Positions 17,309-26,310 of a DNA stretch of 64,000 bases are shown here, in pieces. The stretch covers positions 62,001 to 126,000 of the forward strand of contig NZ_BMQT01000012.1 of NCBI RefSeq assembly GCF_014648255.1. The letters are read 5' to 3'. Below the pieces are notes generated by a model, which ran no database searches, had not been told where the DNA came from, and was given only the letters and a program-made list of their open reading frames with translations. The translations under genes were made by a program, and so were the position numbers. Numbering within the stretch: position 1 is the stretch's first letter; the number at the start of each line of letters is the position of its first letter. This DNA comes from Nocardioides albus (GTDB taxonomy: Bacteria; Actinomycetota; Actinomycetes; Propionibacteriales; Nocardioidaceae).

Positions 17309-17326
17309 ACCAAGCATTTGCTTGGT
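17309..17326. promoter_or_regulatory. KstR2-type operator (fadE32-fadE33-ipdA-ipdB)
   Basis: ACCAAGCATTTGCTTGGT is a perfect 18-bp palindrome, the best copy in the window. It lies 36 bp before the fadE32 start, ahead of a strong AAGGAGGAG ribosome binding site. Confidence 0.92.
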
Positions 17327-17362
17327 AACCTCACTGTGCAGCGGTCACACAAGGAGGAGCAC

Positions 17363-18349
17363 ATGCGCTTTGGACGTACGCCGGAACAGACGGCGTTCGC
17401 GGACGCCCTCGACGATCTGTTGGGGGCGGCCGACACTCCGGGCGCGGCACGTTCGTGGGCCGACGGGGACCCTGCACTCGGGCTTTCGTTGTGGCAGCGC
17501 CTTGCAGAACTGGGAGTCGCGGGACTGCTGGTGCCCGAGGAGTACGACGGATTGGGCGCGTCCCCCGTCGACGTGACTGTCGCGTTCGAGAGGCTCGGGT
17601 ATCACGGGGTTCCTGGTCCTTGGGTCGAGTCCGTCGCCGTCCTCCCAGCGCTACTGACACAGGCAGACGAGGCAAAGGTGCTCGCCGGGATCGCCTCGGG
17701 ACAGGCCGTCGCCACGCTCGCGGCCCCACGGTTGACACCCCGGGCGCTCGATGCGGACGTCGCCGACCACGCTTTCGCGCTCACGACCACCTCCGCGCTG
17801 TACCGCGCTGAGCCTGGTGACCGACATGGATCCGTCGATGCGACACGTCGCCTCTTCGACCTCACGCCAACCGAGCAGATCGCTACCGTCGACGCCGGTC
17901 GGTCCCTGGATCTCGGAACTCTGGCCTGCAGTGCCCAGCTCCTCGGAGCCGGCAGCAGGCTGCTCCACGCCTCCGTCGCGTACGCCAAGCAGCGCCACCA
18001 GTTCGGCAAGCCGATCGGGGCCCAGCAGGCGGTGAAGCACCTGCTCGCGGACGTACGCGTCGCCCTGGACTTCGCGGCCCCGTTGGTGCACAACGCGGCC
18101 GTCGACCTCGAGGCGGAGGCGCCGACGGCGGCCCGGTCGGTCTCGGCGGCGAAGGTGGCGGCTGGCGATGCGGCGTACCTCGCTTCGCGGACTGCCCTCC
18201 AGGTCCACGGGGCGATCGGCTACACCCGCGAGTTCGATCTGAGCCTGTGGATCCTCAAGGTCCGCGCGCTGGTCGGCGCGTGGGGCACCCCGGCCGAGCA
18301 CCGGGCACGGATCCTCGAGTCGCTGGTCTCCGGGGAGGGCGCCCGATGA
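17363..18349 (+). CDS. fadE32: FadE32-like acyl-CoA dehydrogenase subunit
   Basis: A 328-residue acyl-CoA dehydrogenase-like protein, shorter than a canonical FadE, as in the steroid-specific heteromeric dehydrogenases. VAYAKQRHQFGKPIGAQQAVKH is the helical domain signature. The partner FadE33 follows with a 4-bp overlap, the same order as in M. tuberculosis, where FadE31/32/33 act on chains from rings C/D. Strong Shine-Dalgarno AAGGAGGAG 7 bp before ATG 17363. Confidence 0.85.
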   Translation: MRFGRTPEQTAFADALDDLLGAADTPGAARSWADGDPALGLSLWQRLAELGVAGLLVPEEYDGLGASPVDVTVAFERLGYHGVPGPWVESVAVLPALLTQADEAKVLAGIASGQAVATLAAPRLTPRALDADVADHAFALTTTSALYRAEPGDRHGSVDATRRLFDLTPTEQIATVDAGRSLDLGTLACSAQLLGAGSRLLHASVAYAKQRHQFGKPIGAQQAVKHLLADVRVALDFAAPLVHNAAVDLEAEAPTAARSVSAAKVAAGDAAYLASRTALQVHGAIGYTREFDLSLWILKVRALVGAWGTPAEHRARILESLVSGEGAR

Positions 18350-19359
18350 GGTTCGCGCTCACCGAGGAGCAGTCCGACCTGGTCGCCACGGTGCGTACGT
18401 TGGTCGCCAAGCGCGCGACCTCGATGGACCTGCGCGCCGCGATGGCCACACCGGAGGGCTACGACACCGTCCTGTGGCAGACGCTCACCGAACAGATCGG
18501 GGTCGCGGCGCTGGCGATCCCGGAGGAGTACGACGGGGCCGGCTGCACCTACCTCGAGGCGCACCTCGTGCTTGAGGAGCTCGGCGCCGGGCTCACCCCT
18601 TCGCCGCTGCTGGGCCTGCTGCTCGCCACCGAGGCGCTCCTGATCGGCGGCAGCGACGAGGCCAAGCGGCGGTTGCTCCCGCAGATCGCGGCCGGCACGA
18701 CCGCGGCCCTCGTCATCGACGACGACCTCGTCCTCGACGACCTCGTCCTCGACGCCCCCGGCGCCGAGATCCTGCTCGCGCTCGATGGCGACGAGCTCCT
18801 CGAGGTCGTCGACGCCGAGGTCACTCCGATCGATGCCCTCGACCAGACGCTCCGCTTCGGCAAGGTGCGCTACGACAGGACGCAGGCGACCTCGATCGGC
18901 GCTGCCGACGCGAACCGCATCCACGCCGTCGGCGCGACCGCGATGACCGCCCTCCAGGCCGGCGCCGCCGCACGAGCGCTTGAGATCACGGTCGCCTATC
19001 TGAAGGAGCGCCACCAGTTCGGCCGCCCGCTCGGCTCGTTCCAGGCGCTGAAGCACCGGTGTGCCGACCTGCTGGTCCAGACGGAGACCGCACGCACGAT
19101 GTCCTGGGCGGCGGCCTGGTCCGTGGGACAGCCCGACCAGGGCGTACGGGCGTCGTTGGCCAAGTCCTGGTGCAGCGACGCGTTCTCGCAGGTCGCAGCC
19201 GAGATGATCCAGCTCCACGGGGGCGTGGCGATCACCTGGGAGCACGACGCCCACCTCTACTTCAAGCGCGCCCACGCCACCGCCCAGCTCTTCGGGCGGG
19301 CGGCCGAGCACCGGCGCGCGGCAGCAACCGACCCCACCACCATCGAGGGAGCCCGATGA
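18346..19359 (+). CDS. fadE33: FadE33-like acyl-CoA dehydrogenase subunit
   Basis: A 337-residue acyl-CoA dehydrogenase-like protein. VAYLKERHQFGRPLGSFQALKHR and QLHGGVAITWEHDAHLY are the C-terminal domain landmarks. It overlaps fadE32 upstream and ipdA downstream (ATGA at both ends). Such FadE pairs form alpha2beta2 enzymes in which only one partner keeps all flavin contacts; I infer that fadE32 and fadE33 form such a pair. A short DDDLVLDDLVLDAP repeat occurs near residues 125-140. Confidence 0.85.
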   Translation: MRFALTEEQSDLVATVRTLVAKRATSMDLRAAMATPEGYDTVLWQTLTEQIGVAALAIPEEYDGAGCTYLEAHLVLEELGAGLTPSPLLGLLLATEALLIGGSDEAKRRLLPQIAAGTTAALVIDDDLVLDDLVLDAPGAEILLALDGDELLEVVDAEVTPIDALDQTLRFGKVRYDRTQATSIGAADANRIHAVGATAMTALQAGAAARALEITVAYLKERHQFGRPLGSFQALKHRCADLLVQTETARTMSWAAAWSVGQPDQGVRASLAKSWCSDAFSQVAAEMIQLHGGVAITWEHDAHLYFKRAHATAQLFGRAAEHRRAAATDPTTIEGAR

Positions 19360-20225
19360 TCGACAAGACCCTGCCGCTGAGCGAGGTGACCAGCAAGATC
19401 GAGTCCGGGATGACCATCGGGATCGGCGGCTGGGGCTCCCGCCGCAAGCCGATGGCGCTGGTGCGCGAGATCCTGCGCAGCGATATCACCGACCTGACCG
19501 TGGTCGCCTTCGGTGGCCCCGACGTCGGTCTCCTCGCCCGCGCCGGCAAGATCCGCAAGCTCGTCTACGGCTTCGTCTCGCTCGACTCGATCCCGCTCGA
19601 CCCCAACTTCACCCGCGCCCGCGAGCGGGGCGAGATCCCGGAGACGAGCGAGTACGACGAGGGCATGTTCGTGGCCGGGCTCAAGGCGGGCGCCAACCGG
19701 CTCTCGTTCCAGCCGATCCGCGCCGGCCTCGGCAGCGACGTACTGGCGATGAACCCCGACCTCAAGACGGTGAAGTCGCCTTATGACGACGAGGAGTACG
19801 TCGCCGTCCCCGGGCTCCGCCTCGACGTCTCGCTCATCCACCTCAACCGCGCCGACGCGGCGGGCAACGGGCAGTACCTCGGCCCCGACCCCTACTTCGA
19901 CGAACTCTTTGCGATGGCCGCCGACACCACGATCATGTCCGTGGAGCAGGTCGTCTCGACCGCCGACCTGACCGCCAAGGCCCCGCCCCAGACGCTCCTG
20001 GTCCCCCGGATCTTCGTCAATCACGTCGTCGAGACCCCGGGCGGCGCCCACTTCACGCTCTGCGAGCCCGACTACGGCCGCGACGAGGCGTTCCAGAAGG
20101 CGTACGCAGCTGCCGCCCGCTCCGACGACGACTGGACCGCCTTCGAGTCCCGGTTCCTCTCCGGCGACGAGGCCGCCTACCAGGCCGCAGTCGAAGCGTT
20201 CACCAACGAGGGAGACACCCAGTGA
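19356..20225 (+). CDS. ipdA: IpdA, alpha subunit of the COCHEA-CoA ring-C hydrolase
   Basis: A 289-residue protein of the class I CoA-transferase fold. GMTIGIGGWGSRRKPMALV is the N-terminal glycine-rich CoA site. IpdAB opens the last steroid ring of COCHEA-CoA by hydrolysis, a retro-Claisen reaction, although the fold is that of CoA transferases. Length matches M. tuberculosis IpdA. It overlaps fadE33 (ATGA) and ipdB (GTGA), so all four genes make one transcript under one KstR2 site. Confidence 0.92.
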   Translation: MIDKTLPLSEVTSKIESGMTIGIGGWGSRRKPMALVREILRSDITDLTVVAFGGPDVGLLARAGKIRKLVYGFVSLDSIPLDPNFTRARERGEIPETSEYDEGMFVAGLKAGANRLSFQPIRAGLGSDVLAMNPDLKTVKSPYDDEEYVAVPGLRLDVSLIHLNRADAAGNGQYLGPDPYFDELFAMAADTTIMSVEQVVSTADLTAKAPPQTLLVPRIFVNHVVETPGGAHFTLCEPDYGRDEAFQKAYAAAARSDDDWTAFESRFLSGDEAAYQAAVEAFTNEGDTQ

Positions 20226-20983
20226 CCACCCAGACCACCACCCAGACCGTCACCCGGGCCGACGTCTGCGTCGCCGCCGTCTCCGATGCCTTCAAGGACT
20301 CCGGCGAGGTGCTCGCCCACGCCGTCGGGATCGTGCCGGCCATCGGCGTACGTCTGGCCAAGGCCACCCACACCCCCGAGCTCGCGCTCAGCGACGGTGA
20401 GGCGTTCATGATGGCCGAGGCTCCGCCTCTGCTGAAGACCGCTGCCGCAGGGGGAACCCCGGAGGCCTGGGTGCCTTTCCGCAGCATCTTCGACATCGTC
20501 GCCAGCGGCCGCCGGCACTCGATGATGGGTGCCAGCCAGATCGACCGCCACGGCAACCAGAACATCTCCTCCATCGGTGACTGGCGTCAGCCGAAGCGGC
20601 AGCTGATCGGCGTCCGCGGCGCTCCGGGCAACACCGTCAACCACCGCGTCGACTACTGGGTCGCCAAGCACTCCGCCCGGATCTTCGTCGGGAGCGTCGA
20701 CGTCGCCAGCGGCGTCGGCAACGACCGCGCGGTCGGCACCGCCGGCCGCTTCCACGACCTCGGCATCATCGTCACCAACCTCGCCGTCTTCGGCTACGAC
20801 GAGTCGGGGCTGATCAAGGTCAGCTCGATCCACCCCGGCGTCACCCCCGAAGAGCTACAGGAGGCCACCGGCTTCGAGATCGACACCAGCGATGCGCCGC
20901 TCACCCGCGAGCCCACTTCGGAGGAGCTGAGGATCATCGAGGCAGAAGACCCCAAGGGTCTCCGCTTCAAAGAGGTCCCGTAA
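20222..20983 (+). CDS. ipdB: IpdB, beta subunit of the COCHEA-CoA ring-C hydrolase
   Basis: A 253-residue beta-type subunit of the class I CoA-transferase fold, started at GTG inside the ipdA stop. EAPPLLKTAAAGGTPEAWVPF and RGAPGNTVNH are recognisable. It works as the IpdAB heteromer in the cytoplasm. It is the last gene of fadE32-fadE33-ipdA-ipdB, and two overlapping hairpins follow it. Confidence 0.92.
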   Translation: MTTQTTTQTVTRADVCVAAVSDAFKDSGEVLAHAVGIVPAIGVRLAKATHTPELALSDGEAFMMAEAPPLLKTAAAGGTPEAWVPFRSIFDIVASGRRHSMMGASQIDRHGNQNISSIGDWRQPKRQLIGVRGAPGNTVNHRVDYWVAKHSARIFVGSVDVASGVGNDRAVGTAGRFHDLGIIVTNLAVFGYDESGLIKVSSIHPGVTPEELQEATGFEIDTSDAPLTREPTSEELRIIEAEDPKGLRFKEVP

Positions 20984-21000
20984 GACACCCGCCCGCCGGT

Positions 21001-21088
21001 CGACACGGGTTCGTGAGGAACGAACGAACCCGTGTCGAGACCAACACAGTCCCCTGTCGCGCTCGATGGGACTGTGTTGGTCTCGACA
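21001..21088. terminator. Two overlapping bidirectional hairpins, family C copy 1
   Basis: The first hairpin has 14-bp arms (21001-21014, 21024-21037). The second has 21-bp arms (21033-21053, 21068-21088) and shares 5 bp with the first. They separate convergent ipdB and kstR2. The second hairpin and its flanking CGACACGCTCG are repeated at 28514-28566. Confidence 0.82.
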
Positions 21089-21153
21089 CGCTCGGCCGCA
21101 GGCGGCCTCGCGGCTCGACCAGCGGGGCCGGCCCATGGCTCGACCAGCGAGCG

Positions 21154-21771
21154 TCAGGCGAGGATGCCGGCGTGGAGCAGCTTCAGATACTGCTCCGCGA
21201 GCGTCTCAGGGGTGTGCCGACCCCCAGGCCGATACCAGGAGACGGTCGACCAGACGCCGTCACGGATGAACCGGTAGGTCAGCGCCGGGTCGAGGGATGC
21301 CTGGAAGGCACCGGAGGCCTGCCCGGCCTCGATGACCCGGATCCACAGCGCCTCGTTGTCGCGGGAGCGCTCGGCGACGAACTCGAAGCCTTCGACCGTC
21401 GCCAGGAAGGACGCCTCGTTCTGGTAGAGCGCAACCGCGAGGCGCTCGCGGTGGATCGTACGGAACGACTCCGCGATCAGCCCGTCGAGATCGGCCTGCG
21501 GGTCGACTCCGGACTCCACGATCTCGGTGAACCGCGCGTTGAGCCCGTCGAGGAACCCGGACAGCAGCTCGGTCAGCATCGCTTCCTTGGAGCGGAAGTG
21601 GTGGTAGAGCGAGCCGGAAAGGATCCCCGCAGCGTCCGCGATGTCACGTACGGTCGTCTGGGCGAAGCCCTTGGTCGCGAACATCTCCGCCGCCAGTGTG
21701 AGCAGCTCGGCTCGTCGTGACGAGCCCGACGCCGTCCCCCGCCTTCGCGGCGCAACCCCCGTGTCAGTCAT
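21154..21771 (-). CDS. kstR2: KstR2-like TetR repressor of steroid C/D-ring catabolism
   Basis: A 205-residue TetR regulator. The helix-turn-helix spans about residues 35-65 (VRDIADAAGILSGSLYHHFRSKEAML). KstR2 of M. tuberculosis represses this gene set and is released by HIP-CoA, the FadD3 product. Here it is divergent from fadD3 across an 18-bp operator, so it should control itself and fadD3, and by the shared operator the rest of the regulon. The C-terminal ligand domain is of normal length. Confidence 0.88.
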   Translation of the reverse strand: MTDTGVAPRRRGTASGSSRRAELLTLAAEMFATKGFAQTTVRDIADAAGILSGSLYHHFRSKEAMLTELLSGFLDGLNARFTEIVESGVDPQADLDGLIAESFRTIHRERLAVALYQNEASFLATVEGFEFVAERSRDNEALWIRVIEAGQASGAFQASLDPALTYRFIRDGVWSTVSWYRPGGRHTPETLAEQYLKLLHAGILA

Positions 21772-21786
21772 GGACGGAGTCTACCA

Positions 21787-21804
21787 AACAAGCAGTTGCT
21801 CAAC
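21787..21804. promoter_or_regulatory. KstR2-type operator (kstR2 / fadD3 divergent promoter)
   Basis: AACAAGCAGTTGCTCAAC keeps the AnCAAGCA-NN-TGCT core but differs from the other copies in the outer bases. It lies 15 bp from the kstR2 start and 13 bp from the fadD3 start, so bound repressor would block both. Confidence 0.82.
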
Positions 21805-21817
21805 TACGCTTGGCCGG

Positions 21818-23389
21818 ATGACCCCCCGCACGATCCCCGCCCTGATCGAGAAGGCCAAGCAGACCTACGCCGACCGCCCGGCGATCGTCGACGGCTCGAC
21901 GACGCTCACCTACACCGGGCTCGCCGACGCAGCCGCCGCGGCCGCACGCGCTTTCCTGGCCGGCGGCGTACGCAGCGGCGACCGCGTCGCCATCTGGGCG
22001 CCCAACCGTTGGGAGTTCCCGGTCGCGGTCCTCGGCGCGCAGACGATCGGAGCGACCGTGGTGCCGCTGAACACTCGCTATCGCGGGCACGAGGCCCGCG
22101 AGATCCTGGACCGGTCCCGAGCGACCGCGCTGGTCACGGTCAACGGCTTCCTAGGCACCGACTACGTCCAGATGCTGCGGGACGCCGGCCCGCTCCCGGA
22201 GCACCTGCTCACCATCGTCGACCTCGCCAGGGAGACCTCCGACTCGGCCCTCGGCTCGGTCATCGGGTGGGACGAGTTTCTCGCCAAGGGCCGGGAGATC
22301 TCCGACGAGCGATTCGAAGCCGCCAAGGCGACGGTCACCCCCGACACCCTGGCCGACCTGCTGTTCACCTCCGGCACGACCGGGAAGCCGAAAGGCGTGA
22401 TGAGCGCCCAGCGTCAGACGATCGGCGTCGGCGACGTCTGGGCGCGCGGCGCCAAGCTCACCCCGGAGGACCGCTACGCCATCGTCAACCCGTTCTTCCA
22501 CGGCTTCGGCTACAAGGCAGGGTTCATCGCGGCGTTCACCTCGGGCGCGACGATCTATCCGATCCCGACCTACGACCCGACCCAGACGCTGAAGCTGATC
22601 CAGGACGAGCAGATCACCGTCCTCCCCGGCGCTCCCACGATCTTCACCACGCTCATCAACCACCCCGACCTGAAGGCGTACGACCTCTCCTCGCTGCGCT
22701 TCGCGATCGCCGGCGCCGCGAGCGTTCCGGAGAGCCTCTTCGCCGACATGCGCGACATCCTCGGGATCGACGAGGTCAAGGGCGCCTACGGGCTCACCGA
22801 GTGCCTGGTCGCCACCACCACCCGGCCCGGCGAAGATCCCGCGCACGTGGCCAAGGTGGTCGGACCCGCCGTCGAGGGCCTGGAGATCCGCACCGTCAAC
22901 GCGGCCAGCGATGACACCGAACCCGGTGAGGACGGCGAGGTCTGGATCCGCGGCGACGCCGTCATGCTCGGCTACTTCGAGAATCCCGACGCCACCGCGG
23001 AGGCGATCGACGAGAACGGCTGGCTCCACACCGGCGACGTCGGCTTCCTGGACGAGCACGGCTGCCTGAAGATCACCGACCGGATCAAGGACATGTTCAC
23101 CGTCGGCGGCTTCAACGTCTATCCCGCCGAGGTGGAGAACACCCTCGCCGGACACCCTGGCATCGTCGAGGCCGCCGTCGTCGGCGTCTCCGACGCACGC
23201 CTCGGCCAGGTGGGCAAGGCCTTCGTCGTCGTACGCGACGACGACCTGACCCCCGACACGATCGCAGCCTGGCTCAAGGATCGCCTCGCCAACTACAAGC
23301 AGCCGAGGGCGTACGTGCTGGTCGACAGCCTTCCGCGCAATGCCAGCGGCAAGGTCCTCAAGACGGATCTGCGCGAAACCTCGAAATAA
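21818..23389 (+). CDS. fadD3: FadD3, HIP-CoA synthetase
   Basis: A 523-residue acyl-CoA synthetase of the ANL family. TSGTTGKPKG (about 184-193) binds ATP phosphate, YGLTE follows near 325, and the C-terminal catalytic Lys is in NASGKVLKTDLRE. FadD3 adds CoA to HIP, the two-ring steroid metabolite, opening this pathway and making the KstR2 ligand. Its placement opposite kstR2 supports the call. ATG 21818 was taken because a longer frame runs back through kstR2. Confidence 0.9.
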   Translation: MTPRTIPALIEKAKQTYADRPAIVDGSTTLTYTGLADAAAAAARAFLAGGVRSGDRVAIWAPNRWEFPVAVLGAQTIGATVVPLNTRYRGHEAREILDRSRATALVTVNGFLGTDYVQMLRDAGPLPEHLLTIVDLARETSDSALGSVIGWDEFLAKGREISDERFEAAKATVTPDTLADLLFTSGTTGKPKGVMSAQRQTIGVGDVWARGAKLTPEDRYAIVNPFFHGFGYKAGFIAAFTSGATIYPIPTYDPTQTLKLIQDEQITVLPGAPTIFTTLINHPDLKAYDLSSLRFAIAGAASVPESLFADMRDILGIDEVKGAYGLTECLVATTTRPGEDPAHVAKVVGPAVEGLEIRTVNAASDDTEPGEDGEVWIRGDAVMLGYFENPDATAEAIDENGWLHTGDVGFLDEHGCLKITDRIKDMFTVGGFNVYPAEVENTLAGHPGIVEAAVVGVSDARLGQVGKAFVVVRDDDLTPDTIAAWLKDRLANYKQPRAYVLVDSLPRNASGKVLKTDLRETSK

Positions 23390-23468
23390 CCCCGAAATTG
23401 GTGAGACACCCCCCGGGGCAGGGTGTAGGTTTCCGGAGCCCATCTTTACTTCCCCCACGGAGGCTTCG

Positions 23469-26258
23469 ATGCCCCGACGCGCCAAGATCGCGTCCATCTC
23501 CGGCACCATCCTCGTGATCGGTGCCGCGACCGCGGTCGCGCTGCCGACCATGCTCGACGTCGACCTCACCACCCCCGGTGCCAGCACGACCGGCTCCCTG
23601 GCCGCCTTCCAGGCGGCCTCGTCGAAGCCGGCGACGCTCCCGGACGGCCCGGTGGAGGCTCACGTCGACGAGATCGATCTGACCACGAAATCAGGCGAGG
23701 AGACCGGCGGAACCACGCTGGCGACCGAGCCACGCAGGACCGTCCTCACCAGCGTCCCCCAGGACGTCACCGGCTTCGGTGTCGTCGGCATGACCTGGTC
23801 CCCGGACAGCGACATCGACCACGACACCATGAAGGCCAAGGTCCGCACCAAGACCGACGGTGCATGGTCGAAGTGGCGGCCCATGGAGGTCCACGTCGAC
23901 GAGCACGGCCCCGACGCGGGCAGCGCCGAGGGGAAGGGCGTCCGTGAGGGCACGCGCGAGTTCCTCGTCGGCCACGTCGACGAGGTCCAGACCCGGGTCG
24001 TCGTCCCGGCTGGCGCCGAGGTCCCCGAGGATCTCGAGCTCGCCGTCATCGAGCCTGGCAAGCCTGACGACACGATCGAGGAGCTCCCCGAGATCGATAC
24101 CGCGGAGGGCGCCAAGAAGGCCCCGTCGACGCACAAGAAGAACGAGGACGCCGACCTCAACCTCGCCGCCGCCGCCTACACGCCGAGCCCGCGGATCTAC
24201 AGTCGCGCCCAGTGGGGTGCCGACGAGTCGATCCGCGACCAGGTCGCGCCGACGTACCGCACGATCCACGGCGGCTTCGTCCACCACACCGCCGGGACGA
24301 ACGACTACACCTCGGCCGACGTCCCCGGGATCATTCGGGGGATCTACGCCTACCACGTGAAGACGAACGGCTGGCGCGATGTCGGCTACAACTTCTTCAT
24401 CGACAAGTTCGGCCGGATCTGGGAGGGCCGCAACGGCGGCGTCGCGCGGCCGGTCGAAGGCGCCCATACCTCCGGCTACAACACCGACAGCTTCGCCGCC
24501 TCCGCGCTCGGCAACTTCGAGACCGCCCAGCCGACTACAGAGCTGATCCAGGCCTACGGCGCTCTCTACGCCTGGAAGCTCTCGCTGCACGGCATCAGCG
24601 CAGGCGCGACCAACGTGAAGATCGACGGCACCACGTTCTCCCACGCGATCAAGGGCCACCGCGACGCCGTCAACACCGCGTGCCCCGGAGCGAACCTGTA
24701 CGCCAAGATCCCCGCCATCCGTACGCTGGCCGCCGGCCTCCAGAAGAGCTGGTCGGGACGCGACCTGGAGTCCAACATCACCGGCACCAGCCACTCCGAC
24801 CTCGTCGCGCGGCGGAAGTCCGACGGCAAGGTGTTCACCGTGCGTACGGGCGGATTCGCCGGCTTCAACAGCACCCAGAAGTCGACGACCTTCGGCAGCA
24901 CGGTCCGCGCCCAGGTCGTCACCCCTGACATCACCGGCGACGGCAAGGCCGACCTGATCCAGGTCCGTCGGAACGGCTCCGCGGGCATCCGCAAGGGGCG
25001 CGGCAACGGCACCTTCGCGCCGGTCTACAAGAATCTGCCCTACACCAAGTTCCGGGGCGTATCGCTGATCACCGCGGTCGGAAACATCGGTAGCACCCGC
25101 CACAACGACCTCGTCGGCAAGTCCTCGACCGGCAAGCTGGTGCGGTTCTTCGGCAACGGCCGCGGCGGCTTCGACCGCAAGACGACCACGCGCTCGCTGT
25201 CCGGCTTCGGGCTGCTCGCCGCGACCGGCGACGTCAACCGCGACGGCAGGCGCGACCTGATTGGCCGCAAGTCCGGGGCGCTCTACTACCTCAAGGGCAC
25301 CGGCCGAGGCACCTTCACCACCGCCGTACGACTCCCCGCACGCAGCCCTTCGTGGTCTTCGCTGGTCCAGATCACCGGCTACGGCGACTTCACCGGCGAC
25401 GGCCGTGGCGACCTGATCGGCCGCGACAAGTCAGGCCGTGGCTGGGTCTACCCCGCCAGCGGATCCAGCTTCGGCAAGCCGCTGGGCCCGTACGCAGGGG
25501 TGACCCGCACCCTCGTCGGCGCCGCCAACGTCACCGGCAACCGCCTGCCCGACCTGATGATGAAGGGCGGCTCGACGCTCTACGTCAAGCCAAACAACGG
25601 CCGCATCAACCTCGCCAAGCCGATCTATTCCGGACTGAGGCTCACCTCGGCCAAGGTGCTGATGAACGCCGGCGACTGGAACCGGGACGGCAAGGGCGAC
25701 CTCCTCGCCAAGCTCTCCGACGGCACGCTGCGTCTCTACCGCGGCAACGGCAGCGGCGGCTTCTCCAGCGGCGTCGTGATCGGGAGCGGACTGGGCTCGG
25801 TCAACGTGCTCGACGCCGTCGGTGACGTCACCGGCGACGGCTACCCCGACGTGATGGGCCGCACCTCGGACGGCAGGATCAAGCTCTGGCCGGGCAAGGG
25901 CACCAGCAGGGTCGGCACCTCGATCGTGATGCGCTCCTCCGCCTCCGGCACCCGCCTGGTCGGGGTCGGCCGCTGGAACTCCGGCAACACCCCGGACGTG
26001 CTCTTCGTCAACGGTCGCTCCCTGGTCGTCCACGAGAGCAACGGCCCTGGTGGCCTGGTCTCCTACCGGACCCTGTCGGTCAACCTCTCCGGCTACAACG
26101 CGGTCCTCGGTGTCCGGGACCTCCGCGGTGGCGCCGGCGGTGACCTGCTCGCCCGCTCCGGGGGCTACCTCTACGCGTTCCAGCGCGGGACCGGCGGCAC
26201 GAGCATGAGCCGCACCTACCTGGGTGCGCTTTCGACGGGGTACGACCTGCTCGGCTGA
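23469..26258 (+). CDS. Secreted PGRP-type N-acetylmuramoyl-L-alanine amidase with FG-GAP repeats
   Basis: A 929-residue protein. Basic N-terminus and a hydrophobic segment form a signal peptide. An unusual Asp/Glu-rich linker precedes the Amidase_2/PGRP domain (about residues 240-420). The zinc ligands are visible: His in FVHHTAG, His in GAHTSGYN and Cys in TACPGAN. Then follow at least five FG-GAP/VCBS calcium repeats of the type D-x-[NT]-x-D-G-x-x-D-L. It should cleave peptidoglycan stem peptides outside the cell, the repeats serving as a propeller-like binding part. It lies 79 bp after fadD3 but has no evident functional link. RBS ACGGAGG precedes ATG 23469. Confidence 0.9.
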   Translation: MPRRAKIASISGTILVIGAATAVALPTMLDVDLTTPGASTTGSLAAFQAASSKPATLPDGPVEAHVDEIDLTTKSGEETGGTTLATEPRRTVLTSVPQDVTGFGVVGMTWSPDSDIDHDTMKAKVRTKTDGAWSKWRPMEVHVDEHGPDAGSAEGKGVREGTREFLVGHVDEVQTRVVVPAGAEVPEDLELAVIEPGKPDDTIEELPEIDTAEGAKKAPSTHKKNEDADLNLAAAAYTPSPRIYSRAQWGADESIRDQVAPTYRTIHGGFVHHTAGTNDYTSADVPGIIRGIYAYHVKTNGWRDVGYNFFIDKFGRIWEGRNGGVARPVEGAHTSGYNTDSFAASALGNFETAQPTTELIQAYGALYAWKLSLHGISAGATNVKIDGTTFSHAIKGHRDAVNTACPGANLYAKIPAIRTLAAGLQKSWSGRDLESNITGTSHSDLVARRKSDGKVFTVRTGGFAGFNSTQKSTTFGSTVRAQVVTPDITGDGKADLIQVRRNGSAGIRKGRGNGTFAPVYKNLPYTKFRGVSLITAVGNIGSTRHNDLVGKSSTGKLVRFFGNGRGGFDRKTTTRSLSGFGLLAATGDVNRDGRRDLIGRKSGALYYLKGTGRGTFTTAVRLPARSPSWSSLVQITGYGDFTGDGRGDLIGRDKSGRGWVYPASGSSFGKPLGPYAGVTRTLVGAANVTGNRLPDLMMKGGSTLYVKPNNGRINLAKPIYSGLRLTSAKVLMNAGDWNRDGKGDLLAKLSDGTLRLYRGNGSGGFSSGVVIGSGLGSVNVLDAVGDVTGDGYPDVMGRTSDGRIKLWPGKGTSRVGTSIVMRSSASGTRLVGVGRWNSGNTPDVLFVNGRSLVVHESNGPGGLVSYRTLSVNLSGYNAVLGVRDLRGGAGGDLLARSGGYLYAFQRGTGGTSMSRTYLGALSTGYDLLG

Positions 26259-26262
26259 CCCG

Positions 26263-26310
26263 AGTTGTGAAGCTGAGAGGGGCCTATGGGTCACTCTCAG
26301 CTTCACAACT
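26263..26310. terminator. Bidirectional terminator palindrome, family B copy 2
   Basis: A 48-bp hairpin with the same AGTTGTGAAGCTGAGAG arms as 9163-9210; the loop region differs slightly. It lies between the convergent amidase and CPA2 antiporter genes and reaches the first base of the antiporter stop codon. Confidence 0.85.
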
